NCBI RefSeq assembly: GCF_004769665.1
Contig: NZ_RQGG01000006.1
Coordinates: 1-54,412, forward strand
Direction of reading: 5' to 3'
Source of the DNA: Leptospira kemamanensis
Lineage (GTDB): Bacteria > Spirochaetota > Leptospiria > Leptospirales > Leptospiraceae
Length of the DNA: 54,412 nt
Made by a program: the position numbers and the translations under genes. The notes beneath the pieces are model-generated. The model did no database searches, was not told the DNA's origin, and saw only the letters and a program-made list of their open reading frames with translations. This document shows positions 8,602-18,126 of this stretch, one piece after another. Each line of letters starts with the position of its first letter. Within the stretch, counting starts at the first letter, position 1.

Positions 8602-9902
8602 TCATCTTTCCAAATAGATTCGTTTGGGATAATTCTTTTCGTTTTTGGAAAAGAGAGAAAATAAAATTTGAATTGGTTCATTTTCAAAGTATAAGATAGG
8701 GATAAAGGTTCTCAAGAAAAAGGGAATTCCATTTTCTCTCATACATTCCGAAATTTCCTTATTTCCAGATCGGATTTGGATTTTTTGCCCATGGTGCCAG
8801 GAACCCAAACTGTATTTGGAATCGGGATCACTCAGTTTGAATCGATTTTGGTTCCACTCGATCACCAAATGGTTTCCATCTCGATAGGAAATGGCTTTTT
8901 TAAAGGCAGGAGATTTTTTATCGATGATAAATAGATCACCAAACTTTGATTTGTAGAGGTAACAGTTTTTGTTTTCTAAAAATGCTCTCTCTCCTTCGGA
9001 TTGCAAATGAAAGTTTTCAAATCCTGATTTGTAAAGAGGATACATTCCCATAAGTTTAAGATGAAAATCGATTAATTCTTTTTTTGCCGAAAGGTTCAGG
9101 CTTACCCAAGTTTCATGTGGGATACGAAATAGATGTGGTGTTCGGACATTGGTTTCTTTGTTTTGCCCATCAAATTGTAAATGGAGTTGAGATCTGTCAT
9201 GGAAATTCCAATAGGTTTTATAGAAGTTCCATTTTTCTTTTTCTAAGATCGGAAGTAATTCCATACGAATGCGGTTTCGTTTGTAAATGGGATCTGTATT
9301 GGATTCATCTTCAAAAATTCGCATTTCTGATCCCACAAATTGATACAGTTCATGTAGTTCCGCATCTTCCAAAAACACCAAGGGTAAAAACCGTTCTCCA
9401 TCAAAAGGAGGCAGTGTATAAAAAGTTTTTTTCCCTCCACCTCTTGTTAGGTGTAAAAAAATAGATTCCGTATAGTCTTTGCAGTGATGTCCAGTTAAGA
9501 TTATGGACGGAGATTTTTGGTTAATTTTTTTAAGTTGGTGGTAACGGACAAGCCTTCCCGTATCTTCTAGGCCTCGTTTTAATTTGAGAGCAAGTTTTGG
9601 AATTTTTTTTTTACAATGGTATAAGGAAAACCAAAGTGTTGGATATAAGATTCCATTTCATTTTCTTCTTTTGAAATTTCACGAATTCCATGGGAAAGGT
9701 AAAAGAGATGTGGGGTTTCAATTTGGTATTTGTTTTTTAAATAGGACAAATACAAAAGTAAGATGTTTGAATCTTTCCCACCTGAATACGATAATAAAAA
9801 CTTTGTTTGATTCTCTCTCCAATGGTCTGGCAGTTGGTTCCCCATTCGTCTGAGCGTGGTCTCAAAAATATTAGAAATCGAAGAAGGGATTTCTGGAATC
9901 AT
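8602..9902 (-). CDS. tilS: tRNA(Ile)-lysidine synthase TilS, reading frame broken at an A10 tract
   Basis: The N-terminal 107 codons (9902 to 9579) hold the PP-loop SGGKDS and HGIREISKEEN of TilS, then run out of frame. In the +1-compensated frame, homology continues seamlessly from the same point down to 8602: IPKLALKLKRGLEDTGR, LTGHHCKDY, ESIFLHLTRGGGKK, LPLVFLED. The switch point is a run of ten A on the coding strand (plus-strand T at 9603-9612). One extra A would join both halves into a protein of about 433 aa, the normal TilS length. TilS makes lysidine at C34 of tRNA-Ile(CAU) and is normally essential, so the gene must be rescued by slippage or the run is one base short in the assembly. 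The ATG overlaps the upstream stop (ATGA). Confidence 0.85.
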
Positions 9903-11887
9903 ATTTTTCTCACTGCCACCATAGTGATATCATCGTGTTGTTCCTTTTCTTTGACAAATTCTTTTAGATCCAAATAGATATTCTCTAATATCTTTTTTGG
10001 TTCTAATTGGATATTGGTAAGGAAACTTTGTTCCAATTTTTCTTCTCCAAATTGGGTTTCTTTCGCATTTAGGGCTTCTGTTACCCCATCTGTAAACAGT
10101 AAGATGGTATCACCACTTCCGAATTGTAATTTGGATTCATTTTTAAAGGGAGAGATATCGGGGCTGATCCCTAAAATCACTCCCCCAGTTTCAATGGAAC
10201 GTAAGGACTTCGAACTTTCATGGTAATGATAAAAACTACCATGACCAGCTCCGGATACATCGACTTCCCCTGAAATCAAATTCCAACGGATGAGAATCAT
10301 ACTCATAAAACGAGGAGTGATCGCTTCTTTATAACTCGTATATAGATAATTATTGATATCGTTTAGGATTTCCCAAGGGCTATCCTTCACTCGCACTAAA
10401 GAATGTAAGATGGTGCGAACAGTAGCCATAACAAGCCCTGCTGCTACTCCTTTCCCACTCACATCCCCAATACACACAAATAACTCATTTCTATTAGGTG
10501 ACAAAATGAAATCATAATAATCACCACCGATCCCACGTGCAGGAACCATCAGTCCACCAAAAGAAAATCCTTCTGCTTCAGGTGTTTTTCGAGGTAATAA
10601 ATTACTTTGGATTTCTTTTGCAATTTCAATTTCCTTTTCCAAACGTTCTTTGTTGGAAAGGTTTTGGTATAAACTTGAGTTTTCCATCGTGATTCTCGCA
10701 AGAGAAACAAAGGCATTCAGTGCTTCAATTTCTTCGTGAGGAAAACGTGATTCTTCTTTGGCTAAAATGAAAATACAAATAGTTTGGTTTTCTAGTTGGA
10801 TTGGTACGATGATGGATTCTTTGCCAGAGATACCGATGGTTTCAAAGTTAGAGTCTTCGGACGGATCTACGGTTGTAATCTCTCGATAGTTTAGGAATGA
10901 ACTGACTTTGTTTGCATCTATGGAATCAGTTTGTGTTTTTAATTCATAATTATCAATGTCACGATAGACTTTAAAGATTTTTGCTTTGGAAGCGTTTGGA
11001 GGAATCTCAATTAAACAGGAAATGGACAGATCCACAATTCCCGATAATGTTAATAGGATCATCCGTATCATTTCATTATGATTATTGAGATAAAGTTGGC
11101 TTAAAGTTAAAGCTGCTGTATGTAAACTTCTGAAATGTTTGGATTGGTTTTTTGATTTAAAAAACAGAAGCGAATTTCGTAAAGAAACCGCAAATTGTCC
11201 TACAACAATTTTTAATATCTCTTCATCTTCCAAATAATCTAAACTATCTTCTTCATCATAATCAATGGTGATCATTCCAACGGCAATGTCAGCGTATAAA
11301 ATTGGTAATACTAATTGAGATTTTGTTCCAGTCAGTCTGGAATAAAAAGAATAAAATGGATGAGTTTGATCACTGAACTTGTAAAAACAAGGCTCTCGTT
11401 TTGCCATGGCTTCAATTAAAATACCGTAACTCAAATCATAATCCAAAGTGATTCGTTTGATGGCCCTTTGTAGGTGTTTTTGTTTGGAATAATAATTGGC
11501 TAATTTAATTTCACCTAACTCTAGATTTGTGATGAAGATTGCAATTTTGTCTCGATTTAAGCGATCCGAAATGAGTTCGCTAAAACGAAACATCAAATCC
11601 TCTAAACCGAGAGCAGAGTTAAACAAAGATAAGTTTTCTAATAGGAATTCTGTTTTTTCAACGGAGTTAAGAACGTTTTTCCCTACACGAGGGACTTTCC
11701 GTTTTTCTAAGATCCATTCTCTTTGGCAGGTCTGACAGAAAAACCTACCCTGTTTGGTCATCCCACTGGGGACCCGAGGTTCGGCACAAAGCAAACAGAT
11801 CCGATCAAATTCTGATTCCTCATTCATCCCATACCAGGGTATTCGAATTCTTTTTTGCCAAGCTACAAGAATTTCGTTCTCATCCAA
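9899..11887 (-). CDS. Zinc-ribbon, GAF and SpoIIE-type (PP2C) phosphatase
   Basis: The product is 662 aa and soluble. An N-terminal zinc ribbon has CxxC pairs at 31/34 and 51/54. Two GAF-like sensory segments follow (about 75-235 and 245-400), then a short linker helix and a C-terminal PPM/SpoIIE phosphatase domain (about 415-662). That domain has EIQSNLLP, GIGGDYYDF, GDVSGKGVAAGLVMA, FTDGVTEA and the final DDITMVAV, so the metal-binding Asp residues are intact. Such RsbU-like enzymes dephosphorylate anti-anti-sigma (STAS) proteins in partner-switching control. No RsbV/RsbW genes lie nearby, so the target is unknown. It is the first gene of the operon with tilS and engB and is divergent from the sigma-54 activator. 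Confidence 0.9.
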   Translation of the reverse strand: MDENEILVAWQKRIRIPWYGMNEESEFDRICLLCAEPRVPSGMTKQGRFFCQTCQREWILEKRKVPRVGKNVLNSVEKTEFLLENLSLFNSALGLEDLMFRFSELISDRLNRDKIAIFITNLELGEIKLANYYSKQKHLQRAIKRITLDYDLSYGILIEAMAKREPCFYKFSDQTHPFYSFYSRLTGTKSQLVLPILYADIAVGMITIDYDEEDSLDYLEDEEILKIVVGQFAVSLRNSLLFFKSKNQSKHFRSLHTAALTLSQLYLNNHNEMIRMILLTLSGIVDLSISCLIEIPPNASKAKIFKVYRDIDNYELKTQTDSIDANKVSSFLNYREITTVDPSEDSNFETIGISGKESIIVPIQLENQTICIFILAKEESRFPHEEIEALNAFVSLARITMENSSLYQNLSNKERLEKEIEIAKEIQSNLLPRKTPEAEGFSFGGLMVPARGIGGDYYDFILSPNRNELFVCIGDVSGKGVAAGLVMATVRTILHSLVRVKDSPWEILNDINNYLYTSYKEAITPRFMSMILIRWNLISGEVDVSGAGHGSFYHYHESSKSLRSIETGGVILGISPDISPFKNESKLQFGSGDTILLFTDGVTEALNAKETQFGEEKLEQSFLTNIQLEPKKILENIYLDLKEFVKEKEQHDDITMVAVRKI

Positions 11888-11954
11888 GAAACCTGGTACG
11901 ATTCATGCTTAATCTATAAGCAAATGTTGTTTTTTCTGCTGAAATCGAAAGGAA

Positions 11955-11997
11955 GGCAAGTGAAATGATGAAAAAATCATTTATTTGTTTGCTTGCC
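11955..11997. promoter_or_regulatory. Nested inverted repeat between divergent regulators
   Basis: The gap 11888-12074 separates the divergent phosphatase and sigma-54 activator genes. It contains an outer arm pair GGCAAG (11955-11960) and CTTGCC (11992-11997) around an inner stem AAATGAT (11963-11969) and ATCATTT (11976-11982). It could be an operator shared by both genes or a 5'-leader hairpin. I see no convincing sigma-54 -24/-12 pair here. Confidence 0.35.
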
Positions 11998-12074
11998 GTA
12001 CATTGTGATCAAAAATTAAGCAAATTGATTCTGTGTTCCTTTCCAGCAATCCGTAATAACCAAGAGCAAAACCC

Positions 12075-14192
12075 ATGAGCACGAAAAAATTTAATCCGAT
12101 CCAATCCATCCATGAAGTAGCGACTGCAATGAATTCCACCCAGGACCCCGACGGGCTTCTGGAGCTGATTTTGGATCGTTGCATCCAAATTTGTGGGGTC
12201 GAATCGGGCTCCCTGATGCTCATCGACGAAAAACAGAGCGTGTTGGATGCTGTCACCTCCCGTGGAATGAACCAACAATTGCTCCGAGAAACCAAACTGA
12301 AAATTGGACAAGGGATCACGGGTATGGCTGCTTCGACAGGAAAAGCGAAGTTGGTCAATGACGTATCAAAAGACCCTGATTACATCCAAGTCAAAGAAGA
12401 GATCAAATCGGAGTTAGTTGCTCCGATGATTGTGGAAGATGACATCATTGGAGTGATTTCTCTCGACTCCAACCGATTGAATGCCTTCACACCAGAGATG
12501 TTGGAAATTGTGAGTGTGCTTGCCAACCAAGCTGGACAAATTTTTAAAAACTTACAAACGATTCGATCTTTAGAACAAAGAACAAAAATCCAAGCCACAC
12601 TGATTGAAATCTCAAAAGTAGTGAGTTCTACTTTAGACCAAAATGAAGTATTTGATTCCATCATGGTGACGATGGAGAAATCCCTTCGATTGGAAAAGGG
12701 GAGTATTGTTTTATTTAACAAAGAAGAAGCATTACTTCGAATTGTGGCAGCGTCTGGTTTGTCACCGGAGGAAATCGAAAAGGGAACTTACCAACCTGGT
12801 GAAGGAATTACGGGTAAGGTCTATGAATCAGGGGAGCCAATTATCATTGAATCAGTTGCTTCTCATCCAGATTTTTTAAACCGAGTTGGTTATCTCTCAC
12901 ACTTTAAACATGATCCGCATAATGTTAGTTTACTTTGTGCTCCCATCCTCAGTGAACAAACAACATTAGGAGTTGTGAATGCATTTATTGTTCAGAATAA
13001 ACATACAGATCTAAAATCGTTTTTAGATTTTTTACAAGTGGTTGCTTCTATCATTTCCCAATCGATCAAAATTCAAAACCTTGTGGAAGAAGCGAAGAAA
13101 GAAATTTCTCGTGAAAACATCCAATTAAAAAGAGAACTGAAAAATAAATATAAGTTTGGCTCACTCATTGGGAAAGCGGCGAGTATGGAAAAGATGTTTG
13201 AAAAAATTCAGTTGGTTGCTGATTCAAGAGCATCTGTCCTTATCACAGGGGAATCTGGAACAGGAAAGGAAATGATTGCAAACGCAATTCATTACAATAG
13301 TTCTCGATCTGAAAATCCATTCATCAAAATCAATTGTGCTGCGATTCCTGAAAACTTATTGGAAAGTGAATTATTTGGTCATAAAAAAGGTTCCTTTACG
13401 GGAGCAGTGACAGATAAAAAAGGAAAGTTTGAACTTGCAGATACTGGAACCATTTTCCTCGATGAAATTGGAGAAATGGATTTAAACTTACAATCCAAGT
13501 TACTTCGAGTATTACAAGAAAGAGAAATTGAAGCCATTGGTTCCACCAAAGCAAAAAAAGTAGATGTAAGGATCATTGCTGCAACAAACGCCGAATTGGA
13601 ACAGTTGGTTGCTGAAAAGAAATTTCGGGCTGATTTGTTTTACCGCCTAAATGTTGTTAAAATCAATACACCACCTCTTCGTGATCGGGTAGAAGATATC
13701 CCACTTCTCATGAATCACTTTTTAGAAAAATATACAAAAGATAATAATAAAGCCATCAAAGGAATTTCAAGAGAAGCATCTAAACTCCTATTGAAATACA
13801 GATGGCCTGGCAATGTGCGGGAATTGGAAAACGTAATTGAACGAGCTGTTGTCCTTGCTCAAGATGAAATTCTGAGTGAAGAGGATTTTTCGGATATTTT
13901 ATCCAATATGGAAGAACTACCAGAAAACACGGTAGAAGTTTCTCATTCCAATCATGTAGAAGCGGTGGCAGGAACTGAACCATTGGATTTAGGATCAGGT
14001 CGATTGACATCCGGTCAGTTGGATGGTTTGGATGGCCGTGCGATGGAAATCGTGGTCAGTGAAGTGGAGTCTCGTCTCATTCAGTATGCCATGAAAAAAT
14101 TCCGTTATACCAAAACAAGGGTGGCGAAGTTTTTAGGAATCAACCGTAACACACTCGATAAAAAAATCAAAGAACTGAATATCGAATATTAA
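12075..14192 (+). CDS. Sigma-54-dependent transcriptional activator, GAF-GAF-AAA-Fis
   Basis: The product is 705 aa. Two GAF domains (about residues 10-160 and 175-335) replace the usual receiver. The central AAA+ domain has Walker A GESGTGKE (about 392-399), GSFTGA, the sigma-54-contacting loop that is GAFTGA in most members (about 439-444), Walker [10 protein letters not shown] (about 459-467) and the Arg-finger region [10 protein letters not shown] Fis-type helix-turn-helix closes the protein (about 660-705: [20 protein letters not shown]). The layout resembles NifA/FhlA, so a small-molecule or redox signal sensed by GAF probably gates ATPase activity. The linker between AAA+ and Fis (about 610-660) is acidic and low in complexity. 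The targets cannot be named from the window. Confidence 0.93.
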   Translation: MSTKKFNPIQSIHEVATAMNSTQDPDGLLELILDRCIQICGVESGSLMLIDEKQSVLDAVTSRGMNQQLLRETKLKIGQGITGMAASTGKAKLVNDVSKDPDYIQVKEEIKSELVAPMIVEDDIIGVISLDSNRLNAFTPEMLEIVSVLANQAGQIFKNLQTIRSLEQRTKIQATLIEISKVVSSTLDQNEVFDSIMVTMEKSLRLEKGSIVLFNKEEALLRIVAASGLSPEEIEKGTYQPGEGITGKVYESGEPIIIESVASHPDFLNRVGYLSHFKHDPHNVSLLCAPILSEQTTLGVVNAFIVQNKHTDLKSFLDFLQVVASIISQSIKIQNLVEEAKKEISRENIQLKRELKNKYKFGSLIGKAASMEKMFEKIQLVADSRASVLITGESGTGKEMIANAIHYNSSRSENPFIKINCAAIPENLLESELFGHKKGSFTGAVTDKKGKFELADTGTIFLDEIGEMDLNLQSKLLRVLQEREIEAIGSTKAKKVDVRIIAATNAELEQLVAEKKFRADLFYRLNVVKINTPPLRDRVEDIPLLMNHFLEKYTKDNNKAIKGISREASKLLLKYRWPGNVRELENVIERAVVLAQDEILSEEDFSDILSNMEELPENTVEVSHSNHVEAVAGTEPLDLGSGRLTSGQLDGLDGRAMEIVVSEVESRLIQYAMKKFRYTKTRVAKFLGINRNTLDKKIKELNIEY

Positions 14193-14244
14193 GCGGAAGC
14201 AAAAATATTGAATATTCAGATAAAACAATCATTTTGAATGGGAT

Positions 14245-15051
14245 TCAATCAATGTTGAATGTTTCCGGGAAATGATTTAAATGTTTTGTGGGTCCCGTGA
14301 TGATATCGTCTTCTAGGCTCTGATGTAGGTATTCTTTTGCGGAACCTACTGCTTCTGCCAAGTTTTTTCCATGTGCGAGAAAGGAAGTGATGGCTGCGGA
14401 ATACGTACATCCCGTCCCATGGGTGTTTTTCTCCTTTAGGAATGGTTTCGAGAATTCGTAAATTGACTTCCCATCAAAAAGTACATCAGTTGCCTCTATT
14501 GCATTGGGAAGATGACCACCTTTTAATAGAACAGGAACATTGTATTTTTGGAATAATTTTTTTGCCATAGGAACCAATTGGTCATATTGATTGATTGGTT
14601 CTTCAAGTAATAAGGACGCCTCATCTAAGTTAGGTGTGATTATTTTTGCTAAAGGAATTAGGTCTTCGATGAGTGATTGGATGGCATCGTCCCGTAAAAG
14701 TTTAGCGCCACTCGTTGCTACCATCACAGGATCTAAGACCAATTGGATGTCTGGGTTTTCATAAAAAAAGACACTTACCGATTTGATGATATCTTTTGAA
14801 TACAACATCCCGGTTTTTGCTGCTTTGATAGGGAAATACGTTGCTACTGCTTGGAGTTGAGAAGTAACAAAATCAGGTGAAATTTCGTAAATTCCTGTGA
14901 CTCCATCGGGATTTTGTGCAGTCAAACAAGTGAATACAGTGGTTCCAAATGTAGCAAGAGAGGAAAACGTTTTGAGATCCGCTTGGACTCCAGCCCCACC
15001 ACCAGAATCAGATCCGGCAATTGTGAGAGTGATCGGGAATTCTTTTTTCAT
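14245..15051 (-). CDS. thiD: Hydroxymethylpyrimidine/phosphomethylpyrimidine kinase
   Basis: With the start at 15051 (MKKEFPITLTIAGSDS) the product is 268 aa, the usual ThiD length. An upstream in-frame start would add 14 residues reaching into the preceding gene. Ribokinase-fold motifs are AGSDSGGGAGVQAD (12-25), AAKTGML, LDPVMVATSGAKLL and the C-terminal anion-hole GTGCTYSAAI with the ThiD-typical Cys. It phosphorylates HMP to HMP-P and HMP-PP in thiamine synthesis. The start lies one base after the stop of the alkyltransferase-like gene, so the two are coupled. No other thi genes are in view. Confidence 0.93.
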   Translation of the reverse strand: MKKEFPITLTIAGSDSGGGAGVQADLKTFSSLATFGTTVFTCLTAQNPDGVTGIYEISPDFVTSQLQAVATYFPIKAAKTGMLYSKDIIKSVSVFFYENPDIQLVLDPVMVATSGAKLLRDDAIQSLIEDLIPLAKIITPNLDEASLLLEEPINQYDQLVPMAKKLFQKYNVPVLLKGGHLPNAIEATDVLFDGKSIYEFSKPFLKEKNTHGTGCTYSAAITSFLAHGKNLAEAVGSAKEYLHQSLEDDIITGPTKHLNHFPETFNID

Positions 15052-15052
15052 A

Positions 15053-15391
15053 TTAAGGAAACCATCCGTACTTGTCAAAATCCAATTGATCATCCTCTAA
15101 ATCAAAGAAAACACCTTCACTTTGTAAGATTTTTTTTTGTAAATCGGCTCGGAAGCTATCTCCTTTGAAAGAAATACGGCCTTGTCGATTGATCACTCGT
15201 TGCCAAGGGATTTCCGATTCTCTATCTTTTTTAAGTGAATTTAATGCATAACCGACAGCTCGTGCAGCTCTGGGATTTCCAAGTAATAAAGCAATGTGAC
15301 CGTAAGTGGTTACCTTTCCTTTGGGAATTTTTTTTACGACATGATAAACAGATTCATAAAAATTCGGACTTTTCGAATTAGAAGTGTTCAT
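15053..15391 (-). CDS. Alkyltransferase-like (ATL) DNA-repair protein
   Basis: The 112-aa protein consists of the DNA-binding domain of O6-alkylguanine-DNA methyltransferases. Visible parts are the winged-helix entry VTTYGHIALLLGNPRAARAVGYAL (too conserved to mistake: Arg-Ala-Val-Gly helix, about 41-50) and PWQRVINRQGRIS (about 62-74). At the site where active Ogt/MGMT has PCHRV, this protein has PWQRV, so the acceptor Cys is replaced by Trp. That defines ATL proteins, which bind O6-alkylguanine and flag it for nucleotide excision repair instead of repairing it directly (known for Atl1 of Schizosaccharomyces pombe and bacterial eAtl). It is coupled to thiD, with no evident functional link. 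Confidence 0.88.
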   Translation of the reverse strand: MNTSNSKSPNFYESVYHVVKKIPKGKVTTYGHIALLLGNPRAARAVGYALNSLKKDRESEIPWQRVINRQGRISFKGDSFRADLQKKILQSEGVFFDLEDDQLDFDKYGWFP

Positions 15392-15457
15392 TGAATTTGG
15401 AAATAACTAGAAATGAATTCATGTTTTTGTAAATTCATTTTCTGAAAATACATCCCA

Positions 15458-16330
15458 ATGAAGCTGACGGACTACGCAAAACATTTGTTAATTTCTCCAA
15501 ATTTGGAAGATAAGTTGTTACCTCCTTCTAGGTTTTGGGATGAGGAAGTTGATTTCAATGCAATCCGTATAGAAAAACCAGGTAGAAACCAAAACCTTCA
15601 ATTTTCAGATAAAAAAATTAAAATTCCAAGACTCGAACATTTAAATTTAGAATCCAATCGAGGGCTCACTCTACATCATTTTGCCAATCATGAACTCATG
15701 GCAATAGAACTTTTTGCTTGGGCCATCTTAGCATTTCCAAATGCCCCCAAATCCATTCGGAATGGTTGGGTCAAAACCATAGAAGAAGAACAAATCCATT
15801 TGAAACTGTACATCAAGCGGATGAACGATTTTGGGGTTCAATTTGGTGACATACCTTTAAATTATATCTTTTGGAAACAATTAAACCAATTCCACAGTTT
15901 AGAATCGTTTTCGGCTGTTATGTCATTGTCCTTTGAAGGGGCCAACTTAGATTATTCACAAGTATATGCTAAGGTTTTTTCCTATTTCGGTGACAATCTA
16001 ACTTCAGATATAATGGTTTATATCTTTGAAGATGAAGTGAAACATGTGAAACGAGGTGTACGTGCATTTGAGAAATCAATCCCACCAAATCAAAACTCAT
16101 GGGAACACTACCTTTCACTCATTCAATTCCCATTCACTCCCAGAAGAGCAAAAGGATATTTGTATTTTCCAGAAACTCGAACCTTAGCGGGATTAGATTC
16201 TCGTTTCGTAAAGGAATTGGAAGTGTATGAAGATGAATATACGGGACGAGTGAATTTGGAATCGGTCAAAAAATTTGGACTTGGATCGGAGCTCATGCGT
16301 AAAAACAGACTTGATTCTCTTTCCCTCTAG
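15458..16330 (+). CDS. DUF455 ferritin-like protein
   Basis: The product is 290 aa and soluble. It has the DUF455 (COG2833) pattern: a central four-helix bundle with metal-type residues in NHELMAIELFAWAI (about 77-90), EEEQIHLKL, SFEGANLDYSQVY and EDEVKHVKRG. The spacing of E-x6-Y/H and EXXH pairs fits a diiron ferritin-like fold, but the chemistry of the family is not established. The N-terminal region (PSRFWDEEVDF) and the C-terminal FTPRRAKGYLYFPETR block are also typical. It is divergent from the ATL gene with a 66-base gap. Its own ribosome-binding site is weak. Confidence 0.8.
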   Translation: MKLTDYAKHLLISPNLEDKLLPPSRFWDEEVDFNAIRIEKPGRNQNLQFSDKKIKIPRLEHLNLESNRGLTLHHFANHELMAIELFAWAILAFPNAPKSIRNGWVKTIEEEQIHLKLYIKRMNDFGVQFGDIPLNYIFWKQLNQFHSLESFSAVMSLSFEGANLDYSQVYAKVFSYFGDNLTSDIMVYIFEDEVKHVKRGVRAFEKSIPPNQNSWEHYLSLIQFPFTPRRAKGYLYFPETRTLAGLDSRFVKELEVYEDEYTGRVNLESVKKFGLGSELMRKNRLDSLSL

Positions 16331-16356
16331 AGATAGGATTTCGGAAGAAGGTGACT

Positions 16357-16758
16357 ATGAAAGTGAAGCTACTTTTGAGTTTAGGATTGTTATTCGTATC
16401 TTTCGGATTTGTACTAAATGCCGAAAAAAAAGCAAAGTCTGCAACAGAGATGAATCTCCATGATTTTATGGAAGATTACACAAAACCTGCAACCAAGTTG
16501 TATGACAAAAAAGACAACGCAGAGTATCTCAATAAAATCCTGGAGAAAGTTCCTGACATGGCTCCCGAGGAGCAAAAGGCGGAATGGAAAGAAATCATTG
16601 ACGCAAAACTTGCTCTTGGCAAACCAGATGAAACTTGTAAATCATGCCATACCAAGTTCAAAAAAGAATACAAAAAGAACTATCGCAAAAAATTAATCCA
16701 AGTCCCTGAAGAACTGTTAGGATTTCCAAAAGAAATCAAAGCATTACTCAAAAAATAA
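16357..16758 (+). CDS. Small exported CxxCH protein (cytochrome c-like)
   Basis: I choose the ATG at 16357 over the upstream GTG (16351) because AAGAAGG lies five bases before it. The product of about 133 aa has a signal peptide (MKVKLLLSLGLLFVSFGFVLNA). The mature part is Lys-rich and helical, with one heme-binding motif CKSCHTKFKKEY near the C-terminus (about residue 96). A single C-terminal CxxCH after a helical region is the arrangement of cytochrome c' and cytochrome c-556 proteins. The protein should sit in the periplasm with one covalent heme (inference from motif). It follows the DUF455 gene by 26 bases on the same strand. Confidence 0.7.
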   Translation: MKVKLLLSLGLLFVSFGFVLNAEKKAKSATEMNLHDFMEDYTKPATKLYDKKDNAEYLNKILEKVPDMAPEEQKAEWKEIIDAKLALGKPDETCKSCHTKFKKEYKKNYRKKLIQVPEELLGFPKEIKALLKK

Positions 16759-16768
16759 TATTTCACCT

Positions 16769-16788
16769 CCGCTCAAATCTTTGAGCGG
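16769..16788 (+). promoter_or_regulatory. Hairpin covering the Shine-Dalgarno of the porin gene
   Basis: CCGCTCAA (16769-16776) pairs perfectly with TTGAGCGG (16781-16788) around ATCT. The 3' arm holds GAGCGG, the only Shine-Dalgarno-like sequence before the ATG at 16794, so the hairpin would hide it. No T run follows, which argues against a simple terminator for the upstream gene. Confidence 0.45.
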
Positions 16789-16793
16789 ATTGT

Positions 16794-18062
16794 ATGAATC
16801 CTCGAATCAAATTTACATTTGTTTTTTTTATCTTTTCTTTTTCCTTCCTGCATAGTAACATTCTATATGCCTTTGAATCGGAAGAACCATCTGCCAAAAA
16901 AGAAGTCAAAGATGAAAATTCATCCAGTTTGCAAATAGAACCTAATGAAAGTAAGTCGGATGTAAATGCCATCATACTTCCAAAAAGCCTTAAGTTTGGT
17001 GCCTTCGTAGATACCTATTATTCTCATAATGCCAATCATCCGAAATCCAAAGAACGTGCATATACAACACAAGCTGTTCGCAATGATGAATTTAATATCA
17101 ATTTAGGATTTGTGGATGCCAAATGGCAGGAAGAAAAAATTCGAGGGAGAATCGCACTCCAATTTGGAACATCGGTAAATACCAATTATGCGGCTGAGAG
17201 TCGTAAAGACATTAGTTCTAACCAGAATGCAGTGAAACACATTCAAGAAGCCTACGTTGGTTTTAAATTGACCAAAAATACTTGGTTAGATGCAGGAATC
17301 TATTTCGGCCATATCGGACACGAGTCTTGGATCTCATCAGATAATTGGAATTATACGAGAGCCTTGGCTTTGGACTATGTACCTTATTATTCGTCAGGGG
17401 TCCGGATCACAACAAAATTCACGGAAAAATTCCAGTTTCAATTCCACGTGATGAATGGTTGGCAAAATATCACAGACCAAAATAAAGATAAATCTTTGGG
17501 AACACAATTTAAATACCAATTCACTCCTCATTTTGCCATTACAGCCAACCAATTTGTTGGTAATGAAGCACCTGATTTTGAACGAAAACAAACTCGGTTT
17601 TATAATAATACAATCTTGGAATGGAAGGTATTCGATTGGTTGGCCTTTGCTTTGTCAGGTGATGTCGGAGCCCAAAAAACAAAAGAATCTTTGTCATATG
17701 AACCTTGGTGGAAAGATGTGAATTCTGTTTTACCTACATACATCAGCCGTGAGTCGAAAGCATACAACCAATGGTATCACGGAACATTTTGGACCAGTTT
17801 TCGGTATGAAGATCTATTTCGACTTAGTTTTCGGATAGAACGATTTTATGATCCGAAACAAGTTTTGGCCGAGACCTATACTCGGAATGGATTTTTAACA
17901 AACGGATATACGATGACATTTGATTTGTTACAATGGCAACCGGGTCTTTTGCGTATTGAAGCCATCCAAAGAGAGTCGATGAATGCGGTGTTTGAAACGG
18001 ACCAAAACAAACGTTCCCGAGTAGAACGTTTGTTTGTTGTCGCAGCTTCGATCCGAATTTGA
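16794..18062 (+). CDS. Outer-membrane porin-like beta-barrel protein
   Basis: The product is 422 aa. The signal peptide ends near LYAFES (about residue 24), and a Ser/Glu/Lys-rich linker of about 40 residues precedes the barrel. From residue 62 on, alternating strands with many aromatic residues (FGAFVDTYYSHN, FNINLGFVDAKW, RIALQFGTS) run to a C-terminal strand VERLFVVAASIRI. The pattern resembles the BBP2/porin-like family (PF07642), as seen in outer-membrane proteins of Leptospira and others, and should give a barrel of about 16 strands. It is probably a pore for small solutes; the substrate is unknown. Its ribosome-binding site is within a hairpin (16769-16788). Confidence 0.75.
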   Translation: MNPRIKFTFVFFIFSFSFLHSNILYAFESEEPSAKKEVKDENSSSLQIEPNESKSDVNAIILPKSLKFGAFVDTYYSHNANHPKSKERAYTTQAVRNDEFNINLGFVDAKWQEEKIRGRIALQFGTSVNTNYAAESRKDISSNQNAVKHIQEAYVGFKLTKNTWLDAGIYFGHIGHESWISSDNWNYTRALALDYVPYYSSGVRITTKFTEKFQFQFHVMNGWQNITDQNKDKSLGTQFKYQFTPHFAITANQFVGNEAPDFERKQTRFYNNTILEWKVFDWLAFALSGDVGAQKTKESLSYEPWWKDVNSVLPTYISRESKAYNQWYHGTFWTSFRYEDLFRLSFRIERFYDPKQVLAETYTRNGFLTNGYTMTFDLLQWQPGLLRIEAIQRESMNAVFETDQNKRSRVERLFVVAASIRI

Positions 18063-18080
18063 TCGAACATTGAATCAAAT

Positions 18081-18117
18081 CAAGGTAACGATAAATTGAA
18101 TTCTTACCGTTACCTTG
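18081..18117. terminator. Inverted repeat between convergent porin and RND pump genes
   Basis: A perfect 10-bp inverted repeat, CAAGGTAACG (18081-18090) and CGTTACCTTG (18108-18117), lies between the converging stops. There is no good T run on either strand, so it may be a weak bidirectional terminator or a 3'-end stabilising hairpin. Confidence 0.5.
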
Positions 18118-18126
18118 GGTCAATGT

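Noticed and set aside
9243..9440. Short minus-strand ORF inside tilS
   Set aside because: It is in another frame of the TilS coding region, which is continuous in the neighbouring frame.
11981..12358. Minus-strand ORF of 125 codons overlapping the sigma-54 activator start
   Set aside because: It is antisense to strongly conserved GAF coding sequence and has no domain or ribosome-binding site.
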